A stretch of 64,000 nucleotides of DNA from NCBI RefSeq assembly GCF_014905175.1, contig NC_057793.1, positions 992,001 through 1,056,000 of the forward strand, written 5' to 3'. Source of the stretch: Aphidius gifuensis (Eukaryota > Arthropoda > Insecta > Hymenoptera > Braconidae). Positions 23,145 through 35,785 of the stretch are shown here, piece by piece. The notes under the pieces were generated by a model that saw only the letters and a program-made list of their open reading frames with translations, did not search any database and was not told where the DNA came from. The position numbers and the translations under genes were made by a program. Numbering within the stretch: position 1 is the stretch's first letter; each line of letters begins with the position of its first letter.

Positions 23145-26100
23145 TTAAGCCAATTTTTTTTCAGTATTATTATTGGCAACATAACCATTGTTTGTACCAT
23201 TACTGTAACAACTATTGTATTCTTTATTATAAATTGTTGTATATGTTGAAACACCATTTGTTTTTGGATTTGAATCGCTATCATCAATTGGCATACATGC
23301 ACCATTATTTTTATTTCCTTTTCTACGTACATCTTTACCATATTTTTCAGTATAAAAATCAGAAAATAAACCAAGAAATAAAACACCATGAAGACCAATC
23401 CATATCATAAAAGTACGTGGATAATCACATTCAATAAATAATAATTGAAATTGATGTGCCATTATTGCGACAAATTGAAGCTAAATTATAATTAAAAAAA
23501 TAAATATTAATTATTAAAATCAAGATGCAAATATGTATATTAATTAGTGAAAATGAATATTACCATTTGAAATGAAGTTAAATATTTTTTCCACCAAAGA
23601 TATTTTTGATATTCACTTCCCATTGCAGCAAGCATATAATAAAAATACATTATTATATGTACGAAAGTGTTTAGAAGAGCAAAAAATGTACTGTGACCAC
23701 CTGGTGCAAATTTCAATCCCATCCATACAGAAAATGGCATAACTCCATGATGAATAACATGAAGAGTCGATACTTGTGCATATTTTTTTCTCAAGATAAA
23801 GAAAATCTAAATAAACAAAAAAAAAATATTTTATTATAATGCCAATTTAAATTAAAATATATTTCAAGTATTATGATTATTTTTCAATCAGAATTATTTA
23901 TTAAATAACATTTGATCTGTTCAACTTATTTCTTCGAGCTGAGATGACTTGAAATTAAAATATATTTATCAAAAATGAAAGTTATCTTCAGACGATTATT
24001 ACTAAATTGTTTGTGTATTTTTATCTTGTTTAATACTGACCAATTAATGCAAATTAAATCTTTTTTTTTTTAAACCGTTTTTCTGATATATTTTGCAAAA
24101 TATTTTATCAGTTTGTCGATCTTTTTTTAATAGCTGTTATTGAGGATAAAAATTAAAAAATATAAATCAGTTGATAATAAATTATTGAATAAAACATATA
24201 GCCAAATATAATTTTGAAAAAAATACTATGTAACAATAAGTAAAATTACAAAAAAAATAAATAAATAAAACTGACATAAATGAGAGAAAAAAAAATTTGT
24301 TTATCAAGTTGTTTAATAAACTTGATGACATATAAAAATATAAGATTAAATTTGATCAAAATACAAAGTACAATATTGTAAATATTAAATTTTTTTTTAA
24401 ATAATAAAACTTACTGTATCAAAGAATTCTGTGAATTTACTAAAGTAATACCACCAACAAGTGTTGGCCATTCTCATTGCCAAAGGATTATTTGTATAAT
24501 CAACTGGTTGACATCTAAAACTGTATCCCTTCGCCCAGCCACTCATCAAATACTAAAAAAAATAATAAAAATTATTATAATATATTCAACATAAATTAAT
24601 CTTGACATAGATATTATTTTTAAATTGTTTAAATGATTACTTATTGCAAATATTTATTTGACAAGTTAAATTGACTTGCAATCAAAATAAAAAATGAGTA
24701 ATAACTTGAATTTTTAAATATATATTTATTCAAGGTTTTCAACGATTGAATAAATTGAAAAATAATAATAATAATTAACTTAAGTGTGGAATTTGATGAC
24801 ACAAAATTTCCACCTACCAATTAATTTGTAAATTAGTGTATCAAGGTTGAACATGTCGAGTTACAAAGCCACATTTTCTGTGTCTTTATTTTTTTTTTTT
24901 AATTAAACTGCTGATTAATTTTTTCCACATTGCAAATAAATAAATAAATATAATTTGTCGTTTTTTTATTTAACTATGTCATATTTGAATTTGTTAATTA
25001 ATTTATGATATTGAAAAAATAAAATAAAAAATAATTGTAATGATATTCAGACAAATTAAGTATTCCAAATACAAAGTTCAACCTATTTTTTTTTATTGAA
25101 AACATAAAAGTGTAAATAAAAGTAAACAACAGTCATTGAAAAAAAAAATAAATATTTTTTTGAATTTTAAAAATGATCACTTGATGGCTCAATGTCAAAG
25201 TCATAAATTATAATAATTTGTGGTGAAAAAAAATAATATTTTTATGATTATTTTTATATCTCCGCAAAATGATAATTTAAGTAGCTAAACAAATAGACAA
25301 TTTTCTAGCTTTTTATATTTTTTAAAAGACATATTATTACTCGTCAACAATATGTACTCAATCATCATGATTATCCGACATGTATTTATGCATGCACTTT
25401 ATAACTCTTTGTAAGAAAAATATTCTAAAAAAATTCTAACATATAACGTTTTTTATATTACGTTAAACAATTATTGCTATTATCATTATTTTATTTTTTT
25501 TTTTCAATCAACACACATCATAGCAAAATAAAAATAGCCGCGAGTCATAAAATATTTTCAATTTTCATTATAATATCATCATCCACAAGGACAGATAAAA
25601 CTGATTAAAATTATTTCATATTTTACCTAATCAATAATTCATAAAAAAACTATATAAATTAATGTTTAAAAAATAAATGAAATAAAATACTTTGACCTAA
25701 ATAAAATATATAATTTAAAATAATTTAAAAATTTGTTTAAAAAAAAAAAATTAATAAATGGATTTTAGTATATATATTTTGTTGAATTAATGATTAAATA
25801 AAAAATTAGAACGCTTGTTGGTTCATTGAGTTGTGTGTGTCGATGAATTCGCTTGTATTTTATATATTTAATGATGCTAATCGATTTTATTCTGTTATGG
25901 ATTTCATTGAAATTAGATTAGCCGCTTGGAAGACACGAGTCGGAAGTGGCCGTCCGTGATATCGTCAAACAAGACTCGTTAATCGATCATACTTTTTTAT
26001 ATTTTCTTTAACGTTAATTTTATATATATAATTTAAAACTTGATTGAAAAATTTTTACTACGTTAATTTGCTTCATTACCAGCAAGACAAACGAGAGGAA

Positions 26101-27360
26101 AAAAAAAATTAGATAAATAATTTAAAATTTAAAGAAATGAATAGAAAAAAAAAAAACAAATCGAAATCGAAATTGAGTTTAATAAAATTCGTAATCCTTG
26201 ACACACTTTGGCCACTCAACGAAATCATTATTGATAGAAATTGTGTCAATTAATCGTGGTGTATTATCAGCCCACCTCGTAAAAAATCCACATGGAAAAT
26301 AGTGTCTGTATCAAATTGTAGACAACTAATATTCTTCGAAGATCAAATGGTTTACGATTTTCCATTATTCTTGGTCCAATGACTTTACTAAAATATGCAT
26401 ATGACAAACATATTACTAATGTTGGTATTGGACTGCTCATCATTGCCCAACTGTTGACTCTTGGATCTACAAAAATAAATAAATATATTTAATAACAAAA
26501 CAAAATTAATTTCATTTATTATTAATTTCAGTTTCTATCGATAAACATTTGTCCAACTGACATGGAATTTCGATGGCGCAATTTAAACGAGCACCTTCTT
26601 CCGATTTGGCATTCGCTGATCGTGCTTTTTTTTTTTTTTTTTCTTCACGTGCCGCTTTCACGAAACGCGATTTCCAACCGTGCAACAATGACAACTTATT
26701 TTTTTTTTTATTTAATGTTATGATTATACTTTTTTTTTTTTTGTTATAATGCACAAGTTATCGTGATATTGTTTGCTCGATGATGACGAGGCTTGTATTA
26801 TAAAATAAATAATTCTAACGTAATTTGTTATTAAAAAATTCATTGATATAATTTTGCTTTAAAACTTTATTATTTTTTTAAAGTTTAAAAACTTTTTGTG
26901 CTATTATTTTATTTTTTTTTTGTTTTTTAATGGACTGAATATTTGAAAAATATACTTGTCCTTGACAAGCCTGATATTTATAATCAATCAGTAAATAGAC
27001 ATGTGTCATCTGACAGTAAATATTATTTGAAAAAAAAGAAAAAAACTTCCATTGCGTAAATGGAATTTAAATGAACTTCCGAAATGTGAATTTAACTTTA
27101 ATATAAATATATTCATTTAATATCATTTAGGAAGTATTTCGCCATATTTTTAAAAATCCTTTTTTCTCTCTGGATTTTTAATGTATGCGTTGATTCAATA
27201 TTTACCAAAGCAACGTTCTCATGAGCTGTAAGAATTTTGGTGATTTGCATGACGAAATAAATTTAGAAAATAGTAAATATATTTTTTTTTCAAACTTACC
27301 AGATTTGTTGTCCATCAAATCTCGATAACCGTGGATTATATTTCCCACTATACTCGTCAT
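23145..27360 (-). CDS. Elongase B: very-long-chain fatty acid elongase (ELOVL), HVIHH type
   Basis: ER condensing enzyme of fatty-acid elongation. Five coding exons (minus strand): 27360-27300, 26466-26276, 24552-24415, 23806-23564 and 23480-23145, giving 322 residues. Motifs: DPRVNSW at 21-27, KFTEFFDT at 123-130, HVIHH at 146-150, HIIMYFYY at 180-187, TSFQMLQ at 207-213. The C-terminus is KKLA, a KKXX dilysine ER-retrieval signal. Exon 2 uses a GAG|GTGGGC donor. The ATG follows a 12-nt leader whose acceptor AG is at 27373-27374, so at least one noncoding exon lies upstream. Relative to A it lacks the AMR|MA and PG|GH introns but has one at QM|LQ, a pattern shared with D. Family certain; substrate unknown. 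Confidence 0.95.
23807..24414. other. Intron 3 of elongase B
   Basis: A 608-bp AT-rich phase-0 intron between the exon ending in the FFDT codons and the exon encoding IFF. No exon-like or RNA-like element was seen. Confidence 0.6.
24553..26275. other. Intron 2 of elongase B
   Basis: A 1.7-kb phase-0 intron at the position that in elongase A is followed by the duplicated exon 3. A GC-richer patch at about 25905-25995 was inspected for an alternative exon like that of A. No intact frame, CQP motif or paired splice sites were found there, so it stays unexplained. Confidence 0.5.
26467..27299. other. Intron 1 of elongase B, containing an exon-like patch
   Basis: An 833-bp phase-1 intron before DPR. 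From about 26515 to 26700 it holds a GC-richer segment with an open minus-strand frame. The frame includes HGWKSRFVKAAREE, a lysine run and then an alanine/serine/glutamate-rich part. This is not elongase-like and has no evident donor before exon 2, so it is probably a relic or an unannotated transcript piece. Confidence 0.35.
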
Positions 27361-27611
27361 TTTGGCTTTAATCTGTAAAATAAAATTATAAAAATTTATT
27401 GATTAAATAACAAAAGAATGTTCAAGTTAAATTTTAACACGAAATTTAATTTTTTTTATAAAATGCAAACTTGATAAATTTCAAGTACAAAATAATAAAA
27501 AATAATAATATTATTCAATCGATATTGTCAGTGGGTACATAATGAAAAATTGAGAAATTTAAAATTTCATTAAATAATAATAAAGCTTGTTAAAGTGTGT
27601 GTCCTATTTAC

Positions 27612-27800
27612 CATAAGTCATTGGGCGCCGTCTCGTGTTAAATGAACATTTTCTTTATTTTTTTTTCTATTAATTTATTTTTTTTTTTTTGTTATTTTGA
27701 TCGTCTGGTATAGAGCCAGTCATTCCGTCGCCTATATTCATCGATCGCACGCGTCGCGTGTGCACGAGTCTGTTTATTACGGAGTGAACTCTGTAGTAAT
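27612..27800 (-). promoter_or_regulatory. Candidate promoter and noncoding first exon of elongase B
   Basis: This is the GC-rich patch nearest upstream of elongase B. On the minus strand the lower part ends at a good donor, TTATG|GTAAAT (exon end 27612), which would pair with the leader acceptor at 27373-27374. The upper part contains CACGCG-T-CGCGTG (27748-27760), a palindrome of Hairy-type C-box half-sites, next to ATCGATCG. No clear TATA box was seen. The assignment rests on position and the donor-acceptor pair. Confidence 0.35.
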
Positions 27801-29454
27801 AGTCAGCATGGTGACGATGATTTCAGTAGTAACTTTCTCGCAATCACCCACAAGCCTTTATTTTTTTTTATATTTTCAATTAAAATTAATTTTTTTTGTT
27901 TTCATATTTTAATAATTATTATTATTTATCATCTCAATTGTAATTAATTTTTTCCCTCTATTTTAAATATTCATTTGATTTTTTCGCGCAATAAGAGGTT
28001 TTTAAATGATTCAATAAAAAATAATAATTAAATTAATATAAAAATAAGCAAATTATATTTAAATACAATGTATATTTATCGATAAATAAATTTTAAATAA
28101 TTTCTTGGTCATGAAAAAGGTGAATCGATAATTTAATAACATGCTCTATTTAATAAAAAAATAAAATTCAATTTGTTTTTTGTCTTTTTGATGCAGGTCG
28201 TGGATTACAAAATAATTTAATATTTAATAATTTTTTAAACACAAGAATATTGTGCGCATTTAAACGCTATATTTTTATTTATTTATAAAAAAATAATAAT
28301 AAATTTATTGGCTTGAAAAGTAAAGGTCTTTCACCGACTTATTACTCAGCTCAATTACATCATGCACACACTGGGTTTTTTTTTAATTTTTTTTTTTCCT
28401 TTTCCTTATCTTTGATAACACACCCAATGATCGTAAACACTATGACACGTCTGTATATTTAATTTCTGTTTTTTTTTATTTCCAATTTTTATCAAATATT
28501 CTAAAAATATTTTTTTATCTTTTACTTTTTTTTCTAGATAAAAAAAAGTAATATTATATACGTCGTTTTTAGAGGAGAAAAAAAAATGTCAACTTTGAAA
28601 TAAGACAAATAATTCGGGTGAAAGTTACAATCGGTAAACCGTAGCTGAGTGATTTAAGTATAAAAAAAAAAAAAATCAACGATGAAAATTATTTGCCAGC
28701 ATAACACGAGTTGTCTGAGTTACGCAATAACCGGATCATTTTCATTTGATAATATTTCCTCAAGTTACCAACTGATTTTTCCATAAATTTTTACACATAT
28801 CCCATATTAATTGCACAAAAATTTTACAAAAATACATCAACTAATTAAAATTACAACCATTAAAAAATAAATAACAAATTTATTTCATTAAAATTACAAA
28901 AGTCCAACAATTTTTCCCCCAAAAACAGAATTAAATTAATCAATTAATGCTGCTTTTTTTTTTTATAATTTAATTTCCATATGCCAGTTGGGTTATCAAA
29001 GAAGCCATATGTAATTAGTATACTATTTACATTTTATAAAAAATTATCTCTAAAATGTAAATAAAAAAAAATAATTTGTAAATCAATTTTTTATTTTGAT
29101 ATCTGTTGCGTCTGCAAGAATGAATGAATCAAGTATCTAAAAAGGTCAGTCAAGTTATCACATTTATTTCCTCAAAGAGACAATGAATGACTCATGAAAT
29201 TGGCAATATTCCCAGAGTACAAATAAACATCAAATCATACAAGTACTGATAGTAAAAAAATGAATCTCAAATTAATTTGTATATTTACAAAAAAAAAAAA
29301 AAAAACATATCTGATTATTTTTTGATTATTTTAATTGACTCGCCAATTATTAGCTGTATTTTATAAATTAAATAATTTATAATAATTATAATTTTATAAT
29401 CGGCAATTTGTGATTGGTCGGTTTGTCTACCGAATATATCCGAGAGTTTACTAC

Positions 29455-29467
29455 CGGCCTCTGACCT
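29455..29467 (-). promoter_or_regulatory. Imperfect DR1 (HNF4/RXR-type) site inside a small inverted repeat
   Basis: The minus strand reads AGGTCA-G-AGGCCG, a direct repeat with one spacer and one perfect half-site. The half-site also forms the loop of an exact inverted repeat, GCCTC and GAGGC. HNF4 is known to control very-long-chain fatty acid genes in Drosophila oenocytes, so a DR1 inside an elongase cluster is plausible. The call is sequence-pattern inference only. Confidence 0.25.
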
Positions 29468-30599
29468 GAGGCAACCTATATTACAACCAACTACCAAGTC
29501 GATGATACTTGTCGTCATAATATTATAAAAATAAATTATTACGTCAATCTTTGTGTGTGTAATATTATTTCTAGGTTAGTTATTGTCATTTGACACTTAC
29601 ATCATTGATTAAAATAATTTCAAATAGCTCATTCATTTTATCAACAAACAAAAAAATTATTATCAAAAAAAAATAAACAATATTTACAATTTATTTAAAT
29701 CAAAATAAACAACAAATTTATCCACAAAAATAACAATAATAGTTTGTTGATAAATCATTGATTATTTATTTACTTTTTTTTTTTGTTTGAAAATAAATAT
29801 TTTGATGGCTCTGATTGCTAATCGATACTTTGTCTACTTGACAACCTAACCTCAATTTTTTTTTCTTTTTTTTCTTAAATATTTCGGCAACATCCGGTTT
29901 TATTTTTTATTTTTTTTCAATAATTTATTCACAAAATAATAGTTAAATATCAATTATAATATTATCACCACAATGTAGACACATTTTTGATAAAATTTTA
30001 AAAATAAATAATTATCAAGACATGAATAAATAATAATAATAAAAATAATAAAAATAATTTTTAGATTTTATATTTATAGACAAATGAGTTTTTATTTTGA
30101 TGATTAAATATGATGAATAATAATAGTAATAATATCACAACTCACCAAGGTACTTTTGTCAATTATTTATTATTTGACTAGTTTTATTATTTTTATAATT
30201 TATTATGTTTTTTTTTTTCTCAAATTACACTACGAGGCACGCCGCGTTTCCACCCCGTTAAAAATTAAAATTTTTTTTTTTTTTCTTTTTTTAATTCCTG
30301 ATATCTCACTGTCACCTGTCCAAACACGTTAAAATAGTACTACGACAAATATTTTATATTCAATTTATTCATCTAATTAACGATATGCTCATTTTTTTTA
30401 TTTTGTTTTTATTTTAGCTAATGATATTGTTGATAAACAAAAAAAAAAAAAAAAAAAAAGAAAAAAAATAAATATTCACACTAATTACTTATAATTTATA
30501 TATGAAAATTGTTTGAATTAATATACAAATAATGATTATTATTTAAAAATTTATTAATTTAAATGAAAAAAAAAAAAAATTATTATTTTTTAATATGAA

Positions 30600-31260
30600 A
30601 AACTGTGTGCGGGCACGGCCCCACTTAACTTTGGCCGAGAGGCTGTCCCCGACTGCTCCACAAATGGCAAAATGTAATCGGCGCGCGACGAATAGCAGCG
30701 CCAAAATTAAACACTATTATTCACGACCCGCCTCAAGTGTCGACACTTGACCGACTGTTGGCAGTCATTATTTATTCATAATATTATTATTATTTAAATT
30801 ATATCAAATATTGACGATTGAATTTGATTTTGAAAAATCACCCGCGATTTAAAAATTTAAGCGAAAAAATTAATTTAAAAATTAGAAAATACTATTTAAT
30901 TATTAAAACACTTGTTTTTATTTATTAAGTAATTATTATTTTACTGTAATAATTAATAATTATTATTATTTATTTAATTTTTTTTGTTTTTTGATTTATA
31001 AAAGTAATGATGGAAAAATTTGTGAAAAAATTAGTTTAATTTTTGTTTATTAATAATAGATGATATTATTGAACTATTAATTTTATATTTACTTTTTTTT
31101 AATAAAATTATTGTTTATCCGAATTTTTGGTCCGGCGTTCGCGTATCAACTGACACTTTCAGTCTTATTCAACGATCTGTCGAGTTAAACTGTTCGTATT
31201 TTCGTACAGACTGTCAAGTAAGAACCCCTTCTCTCTTTAAATTCTTTTCTTGTCTCCCTA
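30600..31260 (+). promoter_or_regulatory. CpG-rich islands with a plus-strand Inr and first-exon donor
   Basis: Two GC-rich patches (30600-30770 and 31125-31260) stand out strongly. In the second, the plus strand has an arthropod initiator TCAGTC at 31159-31164 and, 57 nt after its A, a consensus-like donor CAA|GTAAGA (exon end 31217). This looks like a noncoding first exon of about 57 nt. No plus-strand coding gene follows until SNRPA1, 11.6 kb away, which has its own leader, so a long noncoding RNA is a reasonable reading. Elongase C lies on the opposite strand. Confidence 0.35.
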
Positions 31261-32527
31261 CCACTTAATTTTGTAATGATAAATATGCCGACATTTAAAA
31301 TTCATTTAAAAAATTGATACACTGAATGTTTTTTTTTTTTTTTTTCAATTCTCAAAAACATTATTAACATTTTTGCTCACCTGCATCACCTCACTTAATT
31401 ATGGAAAATAAAACTAATCATAAATTAATCTCATTTTTTTACATGATTGCAAATTTTTTTTTTTTTTTTTTTGGCACAATTTTTTCAGTTGCACTCAATC
31501 ACGTGGTTTTGTTTTTTTAAAACTTTTTTTTTTATTATATTATTATTTTTTTTTTTTACATTCTGTAATTGGGAAAAATAAATTTTTTCTTTTTTTTTTT
31601 TTTCTTTCATTTTTGCTGATTGAGCTGTTTTTTTTAAATTATAAAAATTATTTATTATTTTTTTTTTTCGAAATAATAATTGCAATGATATTTATTAAAA
31701 AAAAAATATTAATTTTATTTTTTTGACCTAAAAATGATGAAATTTGTTTTGATATTTTTAATAAAATTTGAACTTTAATTTTAAATTAAAAAATAAAAAA
31801 AATTACAATAATAATTGAAAAAATTATAATAATAATTGGTTATAATATTTGAAATATGAATAATTAAATTATAAAAAATATTATTGATTTTTATTATTAA
31901 TCCAAATGACATTTAATATTTTTCAAAATTCTAAAAACAATATTTCTCAAAACAAATTTACAAAATACGTCACCGGATGACCATTGTTAATGTACATTTG
32001 AATTGTAAATTATTAACAAGCTTGCGACTCGACTTTTTATTCTCAAGTTAATATTTCGGTCAGTTGCTTGGATTATAATTATCTTCACAACTATATGTAA
32101 AAATTTTAAGAAAATAATAGTCTATCAAACAAAACAAAGTTCATAAATCTTTGTTTTTATTTTTTTTTTTTTCCATTATTTATTTATCACATTGTTGGAA
32201 CAAATTATTTAGCGATATATGTAAATTAATTTCGGCTCAACATCAAAAGTCGATGACAGTCATCTTTCAAAGTTTAAAAAGCCAAAAAAAATCAAAAAAA
32301 AAAACCACAAAATTTTCAAATAAATGTATTCAAAAAAAAAATATTTTTTCAAATTGTATTTTATTATTTATGTATTATTAACACTCGAAAAAATATACCT
32401 ATATAAATTACAAAATTCATGTTATTAAGAATAAAATTTTAATTATCATGTTAAATTTAAAATTACAAAAAAAATTAAATTAAACATATGAAAAATATTC
32501 ATTGAGGATTATTTTAAAAATTCTTGA

Positions 32528-32536
32528 TGAGTCAGC
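32528..32536 (+). promoter_or_regulatory. AP-1 / Maf-type element
   Basis: TGAGTCAGC matches the AP-1 core extended by GC, as in Maf/CncC recognition elements. It is followed within 5 bp by AGGTCA and then GGGTCC half-site-like sequences. It lies in a GC-richer patch downstream of elongase C. Factor and target are unknown. Confidence 0.25.
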
Positions 32537-34690
32537 TAGGTCACCAAAGTGGGTCCTGTATTAAAGCTGAACCGGAGATTTGTACAAGAAATAACCGGAA
32601 TATTGAAAGACCTCAAAAAACATAAAAAAAAAAAATATATATAAAAATAAATATATATTTGACGGCATAACAGGCCTTGCGCGATTGAATTATACAATAA
32701 ATACATACAGTGAACATCAGCGAAAGTGACCTCCCTCTCTCAACTCTTTTTTTATAAACATTTAATTTTTTTTTTATTTTTAATCCTTTCTACCCGAATA
32801 GAGACAAATATCTTGTATATTAAATCGTTTTATTTTTCATATACTAATTTGCAATGTTTATTTTCTTCAAATTAAAATTCAAAAAAATTAAAATTTTACA
32901 ACTCAAAACGGATATACACTTAATACATGAATTTAGTATTTTTTTTTTTTTTGTATTATTAATTAATTTTAATTTTTAGAATGTCATTTTGTTAAGTTGA
33001 CATTTCTAATCTCTGAACTCCATGAGATTGTTTCATCAAATTATTATTCATAAAATAACAAGTAAAAATGCAAAAAAAAAAAAAAAAAAAATTTTATAAA
33101 TAAAGAAAACACAATAGCATTACATGAATTAGTATGTTTTTTTTTGAAATGGAAAAAATTTCTTTGTATTATTTGACGATTGAAATTAATTTAAATTTAA
33201 TATGACACGTGGGTCAATGCATTTTTTAGTGTTGATGATAATGTAATAATGTATTTGAATGGCCTTCCGTCATTTTACACACCGCGTGTTTTTTACACTT
33301 TCACCCCCCAACTTGAAAATCTCATGGCCACTTTCACTATTGAGTATAATGGGCCAAATTATATTTAATAATATAAAAAAAAAACAAATCTATTAAATAA
33401 AAACTTTAGTTAGAGAAAAAAAAAATTATATTATATTTCATTTTATAATTAAATATCAAATTTAATTATCATGGATTTTCTTCATCTCAATTTATCAAAA
33501 GTTTATCAATTATTTATAATTGTTATTATTAAATTATTACGTGTATACTTTTTTTTTTTTTTATTTATAAAATTGCTGTGTTACCGATCAAGTTTTGAAT
33601 TGAGGGAATGATCAACAATCGATATTTCGTCGGTTGCTAAAATATTGGAAATTTTACTTTGCAATTATGGATATTTAATTATACTATTTAATTTTTTATT
33701 GTTTGAAAAAATTGTTAGATTGATTTATTAGATGAAGCTATAGATTACTATGGGATTTCTTGAGCTGATGGAAAAAAAATTAATTGAAAAAGTCGATTTA
33801 TAAAAGCAGGAATGAATTTTGAATTTTGAATTTTGAAAATTTTTTTTACCACTATGTTTTTTGTCTGGGAATTTTGTCAGACAAAAAATGAAAATTATAT
33901 ATTAAAATTTGTTAATAGACTTTTTATTTGATTTTTTGTTTTTCATTGAGTTTATTGAAATACCAAATTATTTTTGTAATAAATTTTGAAAAATAAAAAC
34001 AAAAAATTAATTATTTCACCTTTAAAAAGTGTTTGTGTATTTTTTTTTTTTATTAATATTTTTATTGAAACAAAACTAATTTTACATATATTAATAAATA
34101 AAAAAAATATTTTTAAATTTTCGTTATTTTAATTATTATTGTTTCATACAAAATAATCAAAATAGTGATGAAAATTTTCGATAAATCAAAACGTAATTAA
34201 TGATCGTTTAAAAAAATATCAATAATCCATGAAAAAATTATACAAAAATTAAATTAAATTAAATCTTATATTAACGATAAAAGGGAAGAAAATAATTGCA
34301 CATTTGTTTTTTTTTTTTTAAACATTGACATATTTTTAAAAACTATATTTAATATTAACGCAGCAATTCTCTATATCAGTCGTCAATCGGTACAAAATAA
34401 ATTCTAACCATTGAGAAAATAAAAACTCAATGAAAATTTTTGTCATCCTCAATGATTAAAACCAAAATACTCGTACGTTAAATTAATGCAAAAAAAAAAA
34501 AAAAACAATAACAATATTAAAAAAGAAGAAGAGAAAAAAAAAAAAAGAAAAAAAATCTTTGGAATTTGGATTACGACACTGACGTAAACATTTTAATGAA
34601 AAAAAAAAATTAAATAAAAAGAAAAACTACTTTACATTAAATCTGATCACATGTTGATTTGTCAAAGAAAATAATTAAAAATGAAAAATA

Positions 34691-35785
34691 TTATTCTTGC
34701 ATTGATTTGTCAATAAAGACACGATTTCTAAGTCCATTATCAGAAATATATCCAGTTGTTATTTTATACTCATTTTGATAAAAGCCATTATTTTTAATTT
34801 CTTCATAATCATCCTCTTTTTTCATAGGCACTTTGTTGCTACTATTTTTATCATTTGTATTTGTTTTTTTACTATAAGCCTTGATATAAAAATCTTTGAA
34901 TAAAAAGAAAAATAATATTGCATGTAAACCAATCCACCATACAAAAGCTTTTGGATAATCACATTCAATAAACAACAATTGAAACGAGTGTATCATAACA
35001 GCAACAAATTGTACAATTTGTATTGTTGTTATATATTTTTTCCACCATAAATATGGTTGTACTTTTGGTCCAAGTGCTGCTAAAAGATAATAGCCATACA
35101 TAATAACATGTACGAATGTATTCAATAGTCCAAAAAATGATGAATGACCACCTAAAAATTTAAATTAAAAATATAATTATTCTGTTTGTTTGATAAATTT
35201 TAAATTGGTTATTTACCTGGAGTAAATTTAACACCGAACCAAGTTGACATTGGCATAACACCATGATGAATAACATGAAGTGTTGATATGTGATTATTTT
35301 TTTTTCTTAATACAAAAAAAAATGTATCTAAAAATTCAGTAAATTTACTCATATAATACCACCAACAGCCATTAGCCATTCTCATTGCTTTTGGACTGTT
35401 TGAATAATCAATTGGTTGACATCTAAATGAATAATCATTCCACCAACCAGCAGCAAGACTCTATTAATAAATAATAATATAAATTTTTAAAAATAATTAA
35501 ATTCATATATGTTAATTATTATATATTGTTTACCTCATAAAATAACCACATTGAAAATAAAACTTGAAATAAATTATAAACAATCATGATTTTTCTAAGA
35601 CCAAATGGTTTACGATTTTCCATAATTTTTGGTCCAAGTACTTTAACAAAATATGCATAAAAAATACATATTAAAAATGTTTTAAGTGGTCCATCCATTA
35701 GTGGCCAATTGTTTACTCTTGGATCACTTTTATTGTCCATTAAATCGCGATAACTTTCAGTTAATTTTCTCACCAATGATGCCAT
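34691..35785 (-). CDS. Elongase C: compact very-long-chain fatty acid elongase (ELOVL), HVIHH type
   Basis: ER-membrane fatty-acid condensing enzyme. Only three coding exons (minus strand): 35785-35534, 35460-35217 and 35151-34691, with introns of 73 and 65 bp, giving 318 residues. Motifs: DPRVNNW at 21-27, KFTEFLDT at 123-130, HVIHH at 146-150, HVIMYGYY at 180-187, TTIQIVQ at 207-213. The tail is long and charged and ends KSMQE, with no dilysine signal. Exon 1 fuses the short N-terminal peptide with the first membrane exon. An acceptor AG (35786-35787) abuts the ATG, so the leader is probably spliced right at the start codon. The intron set (YE|S and PG|GH) is a subset of that of A, its likely closest relative here. 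Confidence 0.95.

Larger units (their letters stand above)
27801..34690. other. Intergenic region between elongases B and C
   Basis: About 6.9 kb, mostly AT-rich. GC-richer islands lie at 29400-29520, 30225-30260, 30600-30770 and 31125-31260, the last with a plus-strand Inr and splice donor. A patch at 32525-32600 contains an AP-1/Maf-like site. No protein-coding gene, tRNA or transposon was identified. The end next to 34690 presumably holds the 3' UTR of elongase C. Confidence 0.5.

Noticed and set aside
23078..23410. Plus-strand 110-codon frame opposite the last exon of elongase B
   Set aside because: It is antisense to a conserved exon and is rich in His, Tyr and Phe from complementary codons.
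25905..25995. Possible alternative exon in elongase B intron 2, by analogy with A
   Set aside because: No CQP motif, no intact frame between splice sites and no alignable residues.
29315..29518. 67-codon minus-strand frame in the 29.4-kb GC island
   Set aside because: The start has plausible composition, but it dissolves into Ile/Lys-rich sequence and has no usable downstream partner exon; it is treated as a regulatory island.
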